Shown here piece by piece: positions 21,631 to 33,100 of a stretch of 64,000 bases of DNA. The DNA lies in NCBI RefSeq assembly GCF_048771995.1, contig NC_133032.1, positions 17,747,001-17,811,000 on the forward strand. The letters are read 5' to 3'. Below the pieces are notes generated by a model. The model searched no databases and was not told where the DNA came from. It was given only the letters and a program-made list of their open reading frames with translations. Every line of letters starts with the position of its first letter. The first letter of the stretch is position 1. Both the position numbers and the translations under genes were made by a program. The stretch comes from Taeniopygia guttata. Taxonomy: Eukaryota > Chordata > Aves > Passeriformes > Estrildidae.

Positions 21631-24600
21631 CTTCCTGACAGTACATATCGCTCTGAGAAGACTATTCTTATCTCTTTCTAAAAGTGTCGAGTTAAATATT
21701 AATCCAAACTCCTATATTCCCCGCCAAAGCATCTGATGCATCGCTTTCCAGTTTGACAAACACTGCAGCTCCTACTCCATCCTCTAATGACAGACCTGGC
21801 ATTCCTATTGTGAGAAATATTTTGCTACCTCCCATCCTGGTCAATACAGACAAATTTTCTTTTATTTGTTCTTATTTTCTTTCCCATCCCTGCTTTCTTC
21901 CTCGCCATTTGGTATATATGTTCAGCTGAGCACTAAGGATTCAAAATATTACTTAGGGTTTTGTTTTCCCCTCTGTGAGATTTCAGCAATGCTGTGCTAC
22001 AGTGAAAAGTGTATCTTTTATTAAATTTCACTTTTAACCAAGCAAATTTGGATATTTTTTTTTTACAGATCTGTAAACAAAACAGAACAGAATAAACTTC
22101 TTTGTTTGGAGACATATTTTTACCCTTTTAAACCCTAAAATTGTATTCTATGGAAGCTTTCGCACAAATTGTTTCTTAGAACAACACAAAAAGTAATGCT
22201 AGACACCACTTGTGATTTACACATCTGTAATGGGCCATAAATATATACATATGTTTGTCTCTCCAAAACTTTCTGCAATCAATGTGCTAACAAACAAAAT
22301 TGTCCATGTAGGTTTTTTGTGTCTTCTTGAAACACAATATATTTTGCATTACCTGCTTCTATCTGTGAAACAGCAAGGCACCACCATTTCTGCCCAGTGT
22401 CCTTTTCCCTTTTGCTTTGTGCTCTGTAGGCTGTTAGTCAAACAGTGTCTGCCCTGACTTACACTATTAGTCCTTCATTAAATCTGCTAAGAAAGAAAAG
22501 GCTGCTTAAAGATCTGGGGAAGGAAGGGAGTTCAGAGGAGCCCTGACCACAAACCCTGAATTACTTTCATGTTGCAGAAAGACGGGGCCCACAGACATCG
22601 TTTCCAGTGGGGGAGGAGGAGGAGCTCGCGTGAGGGAGAATCTTCTTGTAAATAAACTCACTTTCTTCTCCATGACTCTGGCAGAGTCCTCTTCTTTGTA
22701 ATGCAATATAAATCCATGATGATAACCTAATTATTAGAAGTAATGTAACTTTAGCAAGATTGCTGGCATTTTTACAATGTTTGTACAAGCATCAGCAATC
22801 CAGAGGAGAGATACACTTTGGCACAGGCCAGACTTTTTTTTGGCCCATCATTTAAAACCCATAAATTATAAACAACCTCCTTTCACACTCAACAGGAGCT
22901 CAGCTCTTTTGCAGCAGCATCTGATGTGATGAACTCCAGTCACCTATTTAAAACACAACTAGTCAGCCAAGGCCAGGCCTGGGGCTGATCTTAGCTTTGC
23001 CTTTCTTTACAAATAGGAGGCACAGCACCCCTTCCTCTCCTTCCCTGCTACCTCCATCTGCTCCAGACCCATAAAAGGGTCAGTGAGCCAGGGCCTCTAA
23101 ATGCCAGCAGTGGTCTTGCACTATTTGGGATAGGGAGCTGCTGACAGCGCTGGTTGAGAGGTGTCAGGGGTACATTGAGTTTCAGTGAGGCCATGCAAGT
23201 TCTTCTGTTCAGATCAGTGGGGTTTGGGTCTCGACTTTCTTGTTTGGCCTTTACAGTAACCCACCATTTAATGGCATTCCAGAAGTTTCCCCAGTGCAAA
23301 AAGGAGCTGAGGCTTTGTGTTGTCTCCATGCAGTCAGTGCAGGGCTGAGCTACCTCTCTGCATCCTGTTTCTTTTCGAGGGGGCCCCCATCAGTGTCCCA
23401 CTGTGCATGGCCTGGTTAGCAGCACCAGGGTAGGGGAACCTAGACAGGCACAGCCAGGGGCTTCCCGGGATGTCACAGTTTTGCAGGTGCCACTTGTGTT
23501 TGGCTTGAAAAACAAAGCCCAATGCCTCCTGCTCCATTAGCAAGTACTTCCTGAGCAGACACTGCAGGCTCCCAGCCCTGGTCCATGGGTAGGCCAGGGA
23601 AGGACTCAGGGGCATCCCCATGGCTTCCACTATGAGACCACACCAGGGTCATCTGGGGCTGCAGGCAACCTTGTCCAAAGATGAAGAGGATGCAGCTGGC
23701 TGCACACCCAGGAGGCAAGGGTATGCAGGGAGGAGGCTGTCTAAGAAAGAGGGAGCCCACCAGCATCAACTAGAAGTCCTCTTACTTTCTTGAGGGCCAG
23801 CTGGGTCTTTTGGGCTCCATGGCAAAAAGTCTGAAGGCAGGATCCACCACCGGGGTGCCTGCACCCCTCCAGCCCTACAGGATGCCCTTTGAAACAGCCT
23901 GCACGGATGTCTGGGCACTAAAAGGACTACTTGACCAGGGGAAAAAACAGGGTAAAGAGGATAGGGCTGCTGGTCTACCACTGGGAGGGTGCCTTGCTGA
24001 GAGCTGTCAGCTGAGGAGAGAGCTGCAGGTTGTGATGCCATCCTTCTATATGCCAGCCTGCTGTGCGTGCCCAGCAGCCACACGCAATGGCAGCCTGGCA
24101 GAGGCACAGTGTGCTGCACGGTGGGCAGACCCAGATGTCCAGTGCTCCACTGCAGACCTGCCTGGGAACAAAAGCTGGAGCTGGGCAGGCAGCACAAAGG
24201 GGCTGGTGCTGCCAGGGCAATTAGGGTCATGGTGTTGGCTGGGTGTCACAGGATGTTATGCATTGATGAACAAGACACCTCTGCTTTTAAAAGGTGCAAG
24301 ATAAGCTGGATCAGAGCTCTGTTGGCTGCAGCCACTTTCCAGGGATTGAATGCAAGTTAATTCCTGAACAGGCAATGTCTCTCTGTTCCCATGTGAGAGG
24401 CAGCAGTGGGTACCCCATGGTGCTAGCTTGGAGTGGGGCTGCCAGGGGAGTGAGTGAGAGGGCTGGCTCTGTTAAGGGTCATCAATCACACAAAGAGCAC
24501 TTTGTGCTCGACAGTGGGTCCTCCTACTTCTGCTTGGACCCGAGCCAGCTGGGACACAAGCAAAAACCCCATCCAGCAGAAGCAAAAAGCAGTCCCAGAA

Positions 24601-27600
24601 CCTGAGAGCCACGGAGTAACAGGGCAGGACTGAACCCCTTTGGCCACATAGGCTAAAACACAAAATGGAACACAGTGAGGTATCTGTGCCTGCACATCCC
24701 TAGGCCTCTGCAAGTGCTGCTCAGGAGCAGAGGTGAGTCTTTGTGTCTCCTTTTGGAGCCCAAGATCCTGAAGCTTTCTGACCATTCTTGGATGAATTAC
24801 AGAAAGCTGCAAAGACAATAAGCACCAAGCAGAGTGAAAACAGCAAGGAATTTGTGCTAGACAGGATGGATGTCTTCTGGGTAAAAAATACTAATGAATG
24901 TAGAATTTGAATGCTTCATTTTTTTATTTGTTGACACGCAGTTTTCTTGCAACAGCTGAAGTTTTGGGACCGGTAGGCAATCCCATGCTGAGTGAGGTAT
25001 ACCGCCTCAATATTTCCTCTAAGAAACCTGGTCTAGGTTTTAGGATCTTTGGGAGCAAGAAAGGCTAGACAAGACAGAAATCTTGGCTGCAAACTTATTG
25101 ACACGTCTGTTGACACCTCTGGGTTATCAATAGATGTAATATTTCTGTCCCACCAAATTCACAGCCATGGGACTGGAAACAGGGCTTTATGTGGCAAGGG
25201 GCCAGCGTGGAATCACTTTTCAGAGCAAATCTTTACAGAAGAAGAGATAGACTTTCCTCTTCTCTGTGTCCATATAAAGGATCTTTGTCGTTAATCCCAC
25301 ATACTGTGAGAACAGAGGTTCCTGCCCCGGGGTCATCTGGGAAAGGGGAACTTGTGCCAGGAAAATATTGATGGCAGAGGGAAACATCCCTTCCTGAGAG
25401 TTGCTGGGACTGCCTGAAAGGGCTGTGCTAATGCAGGAGCTGAAGATAGCTCCCCTGGAGTGCCAGAACAATTCCCCATCTCTGTCCTGGAGTCTTTGTT
25501 CATCCCTGGGTTTATTCACATTTTACAAAATAAACTCCCAAGAGATTCCCTTCCTTCTGTAATAGCCTTTCTCACAGGAGCCTTTGGTGGTTCGATTGTG
25601 CTAAGAGGGCCACTGCTTAAATACCCAGTGTTTGCTTACCTCCCTTCAGGATGCCCATCCACACCCCAGCTGTCTCCACACTATGGATGCACATCCATCC
25701 CCACTTTGCACTGAGAACCAGCTTTGCCCAGCTGGCAGAGTTGTAGCAGCAGAGGGGTAAGGACAAGGTAATGCTTGAACAACACCTTCCAGGTCTGGGA
25801 GCCGGGGAGGGATCAGTTGGATCTCCTGCTTGTTGGTTATTGTGACAAGCACAGAGGGAGGACTCCTGTTCCAGGGAGAAAGGCCACGTGTTGCAGTCTC
25901 AAAGCAATGTCTGTGGCTTGGGGCTGCCATTGCCTGCAGCACACACACTGCTCAAGCAGCCTCCCTAAGGTGAGTGGCTGGTGTCTGCACCCAACGGGAC
26001 CCAGGGCTTTTTAGCCAGACTTTCTCCTACATCACGTCTTGGTTCCACAGCAGCTTTCTCAGGCTTTGTAGAGGCCCACATACTTCCAGAAACATGGTGA
26101 CACAAGGACTCATTTGGTCCATTGTTCTCACCGAGGTTTTTGCCCCAGCAGCTCCTCTGTCTTGTCATCACTTGACTACTCACACAGGCATCCCTAAACC
26201 TCCCAGCTGTTCTCAAATTGTCTCTGACAGCATCATGTTCTTCACATTCCTTTTTCTCCCACTTTTCTTCCTCCTTCTTTTGGCTTCCAAGGACTCCTTC
26301 ATCTTTCCTGTTAGACTCCTTGTACAAAAACAGCTTCAATCACTCTATTCTCTATCACTGGAACTAAACTTTTTAAGTCTGAACACTGAAATTCCTGTGT
26401 GTAGAAAAAGCCCTCCCTCAAAAGCCAGAGCACCAACAAGAGATGTTTTGCCTGTATTTAGCCACTGATTTCTGCTTTTGTCACCCTTGAACAGTCCTGC
26501 CAAAACAAACAGGTAATGAACAGGAAGCTCGTAACAGCATCCAGCTGGGTAAATGGAAAGATCATATGTTGGTGTGAACACAGACAGCTTTTCTAGCATT
26601 TAAAACAGTCTTAGGTGTAATTAAACCAGTTGCATTCTGCAAACACAAGATTCAAGTAAAGCAGCAGCCCTGTTCTGAAGCCAATTTTCTTTCCTTCACT
26701 GCAGGCAGGAATTTTTATAGCAGGGGAGACTGAAGAGCACAGATGCCCTCCTGCATGGATAGCCATTCTCTGCTAAAGAGAAAACCTGGTGTTCCCAGGC
26801 TTCTGATTTTTTCAGAAGATAACATTTTCCAAATTGCTCTGATTGCCATGGGAGTGCTGAGAAAGTTTGTATCACGCAGAATTTAACCCCTTCCTCAAAA
26901 TGTATGTTTTCTGAAAAATGTATTCGATTTAAACTGTTATTCTAATTTCTATCTGCATCCCCTGAAAATAGAAATTTAGGTGATCCTCCATTATTAGAGT
27001 ATCTGGGCAGCACAGCCCATCAGAGTGAACAAGTCTGTGCCAGGAGAACACCGAGCTTCAGGGCTCTGCAATTTCAGTGAATCCTGTGTCTGTAGACTCA
27101 AAGTCCAAGCACCCTTAAGACATAATCTGTACAAAGCTAGTCTTTGCTCTGCAATAGTTCTTTTATAGTAGATGAACAATATTAGCTGGGGAAGAAGCAG
27201 GGCTGATAGGAGGCCATGTCACCGATCAGAGTTCCTGTGCAGGGAAATGCTCCTGTACCTTTGCAGGATGTGTATGCCTGTCCTCTCAGGGCCTCTACAG
27301 GTAAAAATTCATCAGCTGGGTATAATAGTGGAGCTGAGCTGCACAGCATAAATCTCCATGGGAAAGAGTTGATACCGAGTCAGTGAAATGGTCTTATGTC
27401 TCCTCATTATATCCTTTTCCTGTCACCAGTCTGGCACTCTGAAATCCACAGGAGATCCAGGGGAATGTTTCCTTCTCTGGGGATTCTGTTTGCCTTCATG
27501 AGGTTGGCACCAAGCTCAGTCCTTGCAAAATTTGTGGCCTCTTCTTGACCACAGCAAATGGCACTTTTTCAAGAGCTTGTAGAGCTCCTTGAACTGTTGA

Positions 27601-28200
27601 GTGAAAGGCAATGGATGATGGATGAAGGCATATAAATTTCATGCTTTTATTTAGAAATAACATTTTTTTTTTTAATAACGTACAAACCTTGCATTTCCCA
27701 GCTGACTCCACATCCACCTACTAAGAATTAGAAGGTTTCAAGTCCAAAGCAGCATGATGTAGCCCTCCTTCGTGTTCCTTGTATGTCCAGTCCCAAGTCA
27801 CCAAAGCCCGGTGTACTCTGCCCAGCACACCCTTCTGCTGCTCTGAGCTGCACTGACACGTGGTTATCAGCTGAGACATTGGATGAAACCGATCATTACC
27901 CAAATCAAACATCGGCGTGGCTCAGACTGGATGGTCAAACGCCACCTGAAGGCATTTAGGGAAAGATGATCACTTTGGAAGTCCAGTTTTCACCTCCTTC
28001 ACCTTGTTCATGTTTCCTGCCATTCTTGGGGATTGAAAACCAAGAGAGAATTGGACGACTTGGCTGGGTAGAGTAACTTGGTGCTCTCTGCCAGCTGCAA
28101 ACACTCAGTAAACAATGCCGAATCGCCAAGGGAAAAATAAAAGTCCATTAACAGTGTGAGCCTGTTAACGGTGAGGGGATTCATTTTTGAGAGGCTGCAG
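21631..28200. other. HOXD3-HOXD1 intergenic region
   Basis: About 6.6 kb without a supported gene. From about 22900 to 26500 the sequence is CpG-poor, moderately GC-rich and full of CAGC/CTGG words, and it resembles ordinary bird intergenic DNA more than the flanking Hox DNA. I recognise no transposon family in it. The part at 27840-28200 looks regulatory again (homeodomain cores, an inverted repeat at 28148-28168). No HOXD2 remnant is visible. Confidence 0.45.
28148..28168. repeat. Short perfect inverted repeat upstream of HOXD1
   Basis: TTAACAG (28148-28154) and CTGTTAA (28162-28168) are exact reverse complements separated by 7 bases. They sit in a high-complexity block about 550 bp upstream of the HOXD1 ATG. 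The arms could be paired binding sites; no protein is assigned. Confidence 0.7.
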
Positions 28201-28483
28201 AGCACTTATCTGACGGAACGAGACCATTAAGTGCCATGGGATGCAGTAGCAACCCGCCCCTAAGTCCCAGCCTCCGGGCGTGGAGATCTGGGTGTGCCCG
28301 CGTGGGCTCCCAGGGAGGCCCCAGGAGCCTGGCCGGCTGCAGGGCAAGGGAGAGCGCAGACCTGCGCCCGGACGGGAGCCCGGATAGAGGGAAACCGCCA
28401 GCTCACTCACCTTCTAAACGCCCGGCACACATCCCAAGTGTGCGGCGACTCCGTCGAGGGGGAACGGCCTGTCCCGGGGGAAT

Positions 28484-28564
28484 CCAGCTCCCCGGTCCAC
28501 GCCCGGCTGCCCACCTGCAGTCCCGCGCCAGCCCCGGGCAGCCGGGCGTGGACCGGGGAGCTGG
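28484..28564. repeat. 29-bp perfect inverted repeat 5' of HOXD1
   Basis: The left arm 28484-28512 and right arm 28536-28564 are exact reverse complements over 29 bases, around a 23-base loop. The left arm begins CCAGCTCCCCGGTCC and the right arm ends GGACCGGGGAGCTGG. Pairing stops on both sides (T28483/C28565 outside, A28513/C28535 inside). The structure lies about 135 bp upstream of the HOXD1 start codon, inside the CpG island. The arms are too long and exact for chance. Confidence 0.95.
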
Positions 28565-28599
28565 CGGCGCCCGGGACCCCCGGCACGGGCTCCCCCCTC

Positions 28600-28698
28600 C
28601 GGGCTCCCATTGGCCGCGGGGCGGGACGTGCCGCCCCACTCCAGGACCTATATTAGGGCAATATTGCCCCGGCGGGGCGCGGTGTTGCCCCGTGGGTA
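28600..28698 (+). promoter_or_regulatory. HOXD1: HOXD1 core promoter
   Basis: In order there are an inverted CCAAT box (ATTGG in CCCATTGGCC, near 28606-28615), a GC box (GGGGCGGG, near 28617-28624) and a TATA-like CCTATATTAG near 28647-28656. A perfect 14-bp palindrome GGGCAATATTGCCC follows at 28656-28669, then the ATG at 28699. The arrangement and spacing fit a compact promoter with a very short 5' UTR. Confidence 0.6.
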
Positions 28699-29534
28699 AT
28701 GGACCTGGGGTACTTTGCTCTCGCCTTTCCGCCAGGGCTGTGCCGAGGTGCCCCGCAGGCCCCGTTCCCCCAACGAGGGGAGGACGCCTTCCTGGCGCTG
28801 GGCACCACGGCCAGCGCCGCGTCCCCCCCGCAGGCGCTGGGGTACGCGGCCGCTGCCCTCGCTGCGCCGGGCCCCGGCTACCGGCCGCCCCGGAGAGCCG
28901 GACCGCCGGGCTCCGCTACGTCCATCCTTCCCGGGAGCGGCCGCTCGCCGCCGCCGGACCCCGAGCGCCCCTGCTGCTGCCTGGGCGCGGGCGGCGGGGG
29001 GCTGCGGCAGCTCTCGCCCTGCCCCGGGGCCGCCCCCGCGCCCGGCTGCCCGGCTCCCGCGGCGGCCCCGGCGGCGCCCCGCACCTTCGAGTGGATGCGA
29101 GCGAAGCGGAGCCCGCCCGGGAGAAGTGAGTGGGGCGGCGGGGAGCGGGCGGGGACTGCTCCCATCCCGGCTCCCCTCTGTCCTTCTCCTGCCTCGACCC
29201 CCGCCCCGCTTCCTCCCCCTGCCTTTGCCCCCGCTGAAACGCGGTGTTTTTCGGCGTTGCAGGCGGTGCGGCGCCGTGCGGGGGGGAACCTCCCGCCTGC
29301 TCCGCACGCACCAGCTTCAGCACCCGGCAGCTCACGGAGCTGGAGAAGGAGTTTCACTTCAGCCGGTACCTGTCGCGGGCCCGCCGCCTCGAGGTGGCCC
29401 GCTCGCTGCGCCTCCGCGACGCCCAGGTGAAGGTCTGGTTCCAGAACCGCCGCATGAAGCAGAAGAAGCGGGAGCGGGAGGCGCTGGCCGCCCCCGCCGC
29501 CGCGCCCGCGGGTGTCCCGGGCGGCCCCGCCTGA
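28699..29534 (+). CDS. HOXD1: Homeobox protein Hox-D1, divergent
   Basis: This is a Hox group 1 transcription factor. Coding exons are 28699-29125 and 29263-29534 (donor AGAA|GTGAGT, acceptor GTTGCAG), phase 1, giving 232 residues; human HOXD1 has 328. The group 1 hexapeptide core TFEWM lies just before the splice. The homeodomain is at about residues 154-213, with [23 protein letters not shown] and a short Ala/Pro tail. The start is the first ATG after an in-frame stop at 28654-28656 and has G at -3 and +4. The usual MSSYLEY-type N-terminal motif is not visible; the protein begins [10 protein letters not shown] and is rich in Ala, Pro, Gly and Arg, reflecting extreme GC content. About 17 homeodomain positions differ from human HOXD1 as I recall it, including Ile47 to Val. 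Both exons are open and spliceable, so it is probably functional. Confidence 0.9.
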
Positions 29535-30090
29535 GGCCCCGCCGCCCCCACGGAGCCGTCGGGGCCGGGCTGGAAACTGCGGCCGGCGGGGCACCGGGGG
29601 TCCCTTCACGCGGGACCGCGGCTGTGCAGTTCCGCTGCTTTTTCTCTTGCAACTTTATGTACAGTTTTATTTATGAGGATTCAGGGAACTCCGCCGGCCC
29701 GGAGCACCGCTGCTTGGTGTCGGACCGGGCCGAAGCAGCGGGCGGGCGCAGCTAGGAGTTAGCGGAGAGCGCCGCTCCCCCAGGGCAGCGCCGTGAGCGG
29801 CTCTGCCAACTCCCCCGAGTTCGGGCGGAGGTGGGTGCGTGGAGGGGCTGCTCCATGCTCCCGACCCTTTCTCCGTTTTGCAGTTAAAAAGACAGATCCA
29901 TAGGCTCAGGCAGAGTTGGTACAGAAGGGGAGAAATCCCGAGAAGGTTGAGCAAGGGAGAACAGGGAAACCTCTTACAGAAAGGGTCAGGAATGGTCACG
30001 GCATGAATCGAAGATCCCCTTTTGAAAGAAGTGTTCTTGTCTTCTGCTCTGAACTTTGCAAAATTGCTGCAGAAAAGAGGCTGGTTGTGC
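29535..30090 (+). other. HOXD1: HOXD1 3' flank / probable 3' UTR
   Basis: GC-rich sequence continues to about 29800 and then falls. An AT-rich patch TTTATGTACAGTTTTATTTATG (near 29654) may be part of the 3' UTR. I see no canonical AATAAA within this stretch, so the polyadenylation site is unassigned. Confidence 0.4.
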
Positions 30091-30094
30091 TTGT

Positions 30095-30142
30095 ATTCAT
30101 TCATTCATTCATTCATTCATTCATTCATTCATTCATTCATTC
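30095..30142. repeat. (ATTC)12 microsatellite
   Basis: Twelve uninterrupted ATTC units are directly visible, about 560 bp downstream of the HOXD1 stop. The tract is likely length-polymorphic. Confidence 0.97.
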
Positions 30143-33100
30143 CCATTTCTTTTCCTGACGTGGCTGATTTAGTCAAAAATCTGTGACAGAAAAAAGTGCA
30201 AGGTAGAATTGAAAAAGGAGGAGCACCTCTTCCCTTTTAAACTGCAGAGGTGCTGGGATTTCTCTTGCAGAGGCTCTGGGCAGCCCAGGACTGGCCAGTG
30301 GTCACTCTGCTAACTCCCAGCTCCCCTCACGTCTGTAGACAATATAAAGCCGCTTACAGCATCGAGGACCAGAACCACTTCATTTTAGCCTTCTCTGTCT
30401 TCATTGTATCTTATGGTTAAAAAATGGCATCATTATAAACAGGTTTGCAACAAATCTCACCGTATGCAAAACCTCAAGACCTGTTGAAGCTCAGGAAGTT
30501 TGACCAAAGACTAATGCTGGCAAAAAGGAAGAGGATTCCTGGGTCTTTTGCTTGGATACTTGCACAAAAAAAGATTGGCAATGTTCCCATAGATAAAATA
30601 ACAGTATCAAAGTGGACAAAAGAACCACGTTTAGACTTTTTCCCATTTGTGTGTGGGAAAGCAAAACAGCAACGTGGAGAGGAATGACATCTTGATTTAC
30701 GTAAAGGTGATTTTATTTATTTGTGGTCAGGACTTTTATTTTGAACAAGCCTCTTTCTGCCCTGGATTTCTGCTGAGTGTTGGACTTTGGGGTGAAAAAC
30801 CAGTTACAGGACTAGGGGAGTCAGACTTCAAGGGGACCTGTGGAATGCACTGGGTCCCTGTCTGGAAGGCAGCCCCAGACACCAACAACTATTTGTCTTT
30901 GTTGGATGCTTGCTGAGTAAATGAACACAGAGAGAAGATGAAGATGGATGTCTCAAGTCAAAAAGTCTGTGGTGAAGAAGAGTCTTACTCTCTGTAATAC
31001 TTTCCATCCTCCCAGGTGCCCTTCTGCTTAAGGCTTTCATCTGAAGATTTTCTGCTGAGGCTTTCTTCTGAAGACATCTGCTGAGGAACTGGGAAGCCAC
31101 TGCTAATGAGAGCTTCAGCAGAGGCTGGTGGGAACCCTGGGAAACTACTCCCAAAAGCTGGGCAGGCAAGTTATGATGATGTTGTGGCAACAAGTCCATG
31201 GCTAAATGGGGGCAGGGGTGTCCTTGGCAAAGAGATGGATGCTCCTCACAGCAAACACCCGAAGAAAGGGGCTTCCCAAGACAGAAGGGTTGTCACACAT
31301 CATATCCTGACTGTACTGGCAAAGGACAATACTGCTAGAGGCTCATGGTTGTGCATGCACACAGGCACATTTTTGTTCTATACATAGAGTTAAGTTATGG
31401 TTCATGTCCCTTGGGCTGGTTCGCTTCATGGCATAGCCCTAAAAATTCCCAGGACTGAAGTACTCATGTGAAACTAGCTGCAACCAAAATGTGTGGCTTG
31501 CAGTTCTTCATTAAAGTAATGACACCAAACAAGTGTTTATACTGCAGGCTAATAGTTCATTAAAAACAAGGAAACAATATTTCGGGTGTTTTTTTTTTTT
31601 TTTTTTTTTTTTTTAGTGTGCTACTTAAAGCAGAATAAAGCAAAATCTGGTAAAATTAATGAAAATTTGAATTAATCAAATTTGTTTTGCAAGTTGAATT
31701 TTAAAGGCAAATACTACTAACCAGTGCTTTTCTTCAGCTGTTTTTAAGGTCCATTTTATGAATTCTTCTGTTACTACTGTTTCATTTGTTTTTTTTTTTT
31801 TTTTTAATACTACAAATGAGCATAGACATACAGCTGGAATAACCCATTTTTCTCAGAACATGGTTCACATACAAACTTTAGAAAACAGCTGTATTTTCAG
31901 TTGCCTTCAAATTTGTTGCATGTCCATGAAGTTGCTTGTTTGTCAGCCTTTTATTTTCCTAATGATTTTGACATTTGTGCCAGGCACTTCAGGCCAGAGG
32001 AATGCTTTCTGTGCTGCTGGCACAGTCCTGCACTACCAACATGGAAAGAAAGATTCTCATTGATTTCAGTGTTGCTGGATGAGACCATTAGAGCACACTA
32101 AGTCTTTTACAGTGAATGTTTTTGTGACATATATTTTCCTGAATAAATAAATACATGTCCTGGCCTTGTAGCAGTGCACAGTTCTGTATCCATCAAAATG
32201 ACACAGACCGAATGCACAGAGATTTACTCTGAAATTAAGATGAAACCTTATGACTCTCTTATGACAGTCTGAATTTGGTGGTATGAGCATAACTATATTC
32301 TGTTTTAAGAACCAGTACTTCAAATTCACTATAATTTCCTCTCACATGACAGGGCCAGTTTAATATGATCTTTCTCTTCACAAACAGCTCTAGCTGTATG
32401 ACGATTAGGTATTGCTCCTTTGCGCTATTCTGTCAGCAAGATACCCAAAGGAAGGAGTTAATGCAAGTCACGTGCCAGTTCTTAAATAATTAAATAAAAA
32501 TGCCTGTGATATCCGTGGGTGTACACATGAGTCAAATAAATGATAGATAAGGTCTAAGATTCACTCATTTAAACTTAATCCCAAGAGTTGTGTCTCACAC
32601 ATGCTCAATTTGATGCCTAGCAGTTAGAAACAGGTTTTAGATTTGGCAGCTAGTTGTAAGAGCACAAGCTGCAGTTTTCACTGCAATCGGAACAAAATAT
32701 TCAGACTGGGCTCAGTAGATACCCACCACCATCTAATTTTTCACAAATTATGAAACTGATATTTCCTGGCCTTATTTTTCCTCAGTCATCATCAGAAACC
32801 ACAAAAAGTCCATGCTCTTTCAGACATATATTAAGTTTTTGCCTACTGACTGTTGCTCAAAGGGCCTCAGGCTACAAAGGGATACGAACAAAGTAATTTT
32901 TTATGTGTTCCCATTTTGCCTCAAACAGAACAAAACTATTGATTTAGAAGGCTTCCAAGGGGAAAAACAATTGTAAAATTACTGGTCCTAAGTGGTATAT
33001 GTGAATGTAGAGATTTCATATATTTTGGATAGGTAAATGATTACAGAAGATCACGCTTCTTTGAAAACCAAGTTTAGGCAAGAACTCAAGCTTGCCTGGC

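Noticed and set aside
23766-24304. Overlapping ORFs of about 155-164 residues between HOXD3 and HOXD1
   Set aside because: They resemble no known protein or transposon domain and overlap on both strands; chance ORFs in stop-poor sequence.
20058-28600. Possible HOXD2 remnant between HOXD3 and HOXD1
   Set aside because: I saw no homeodomain-like peptide in any frame in this interval; loss of HOXD2 is usual in tetrapods.
28715-29755. 346-residue ORF overlapping HOXD1 in another frame
   Set aside because: Arg/Pro-rich shadow frame of HOXD1; the homeodomain lies in a different frame across a spliced junction.
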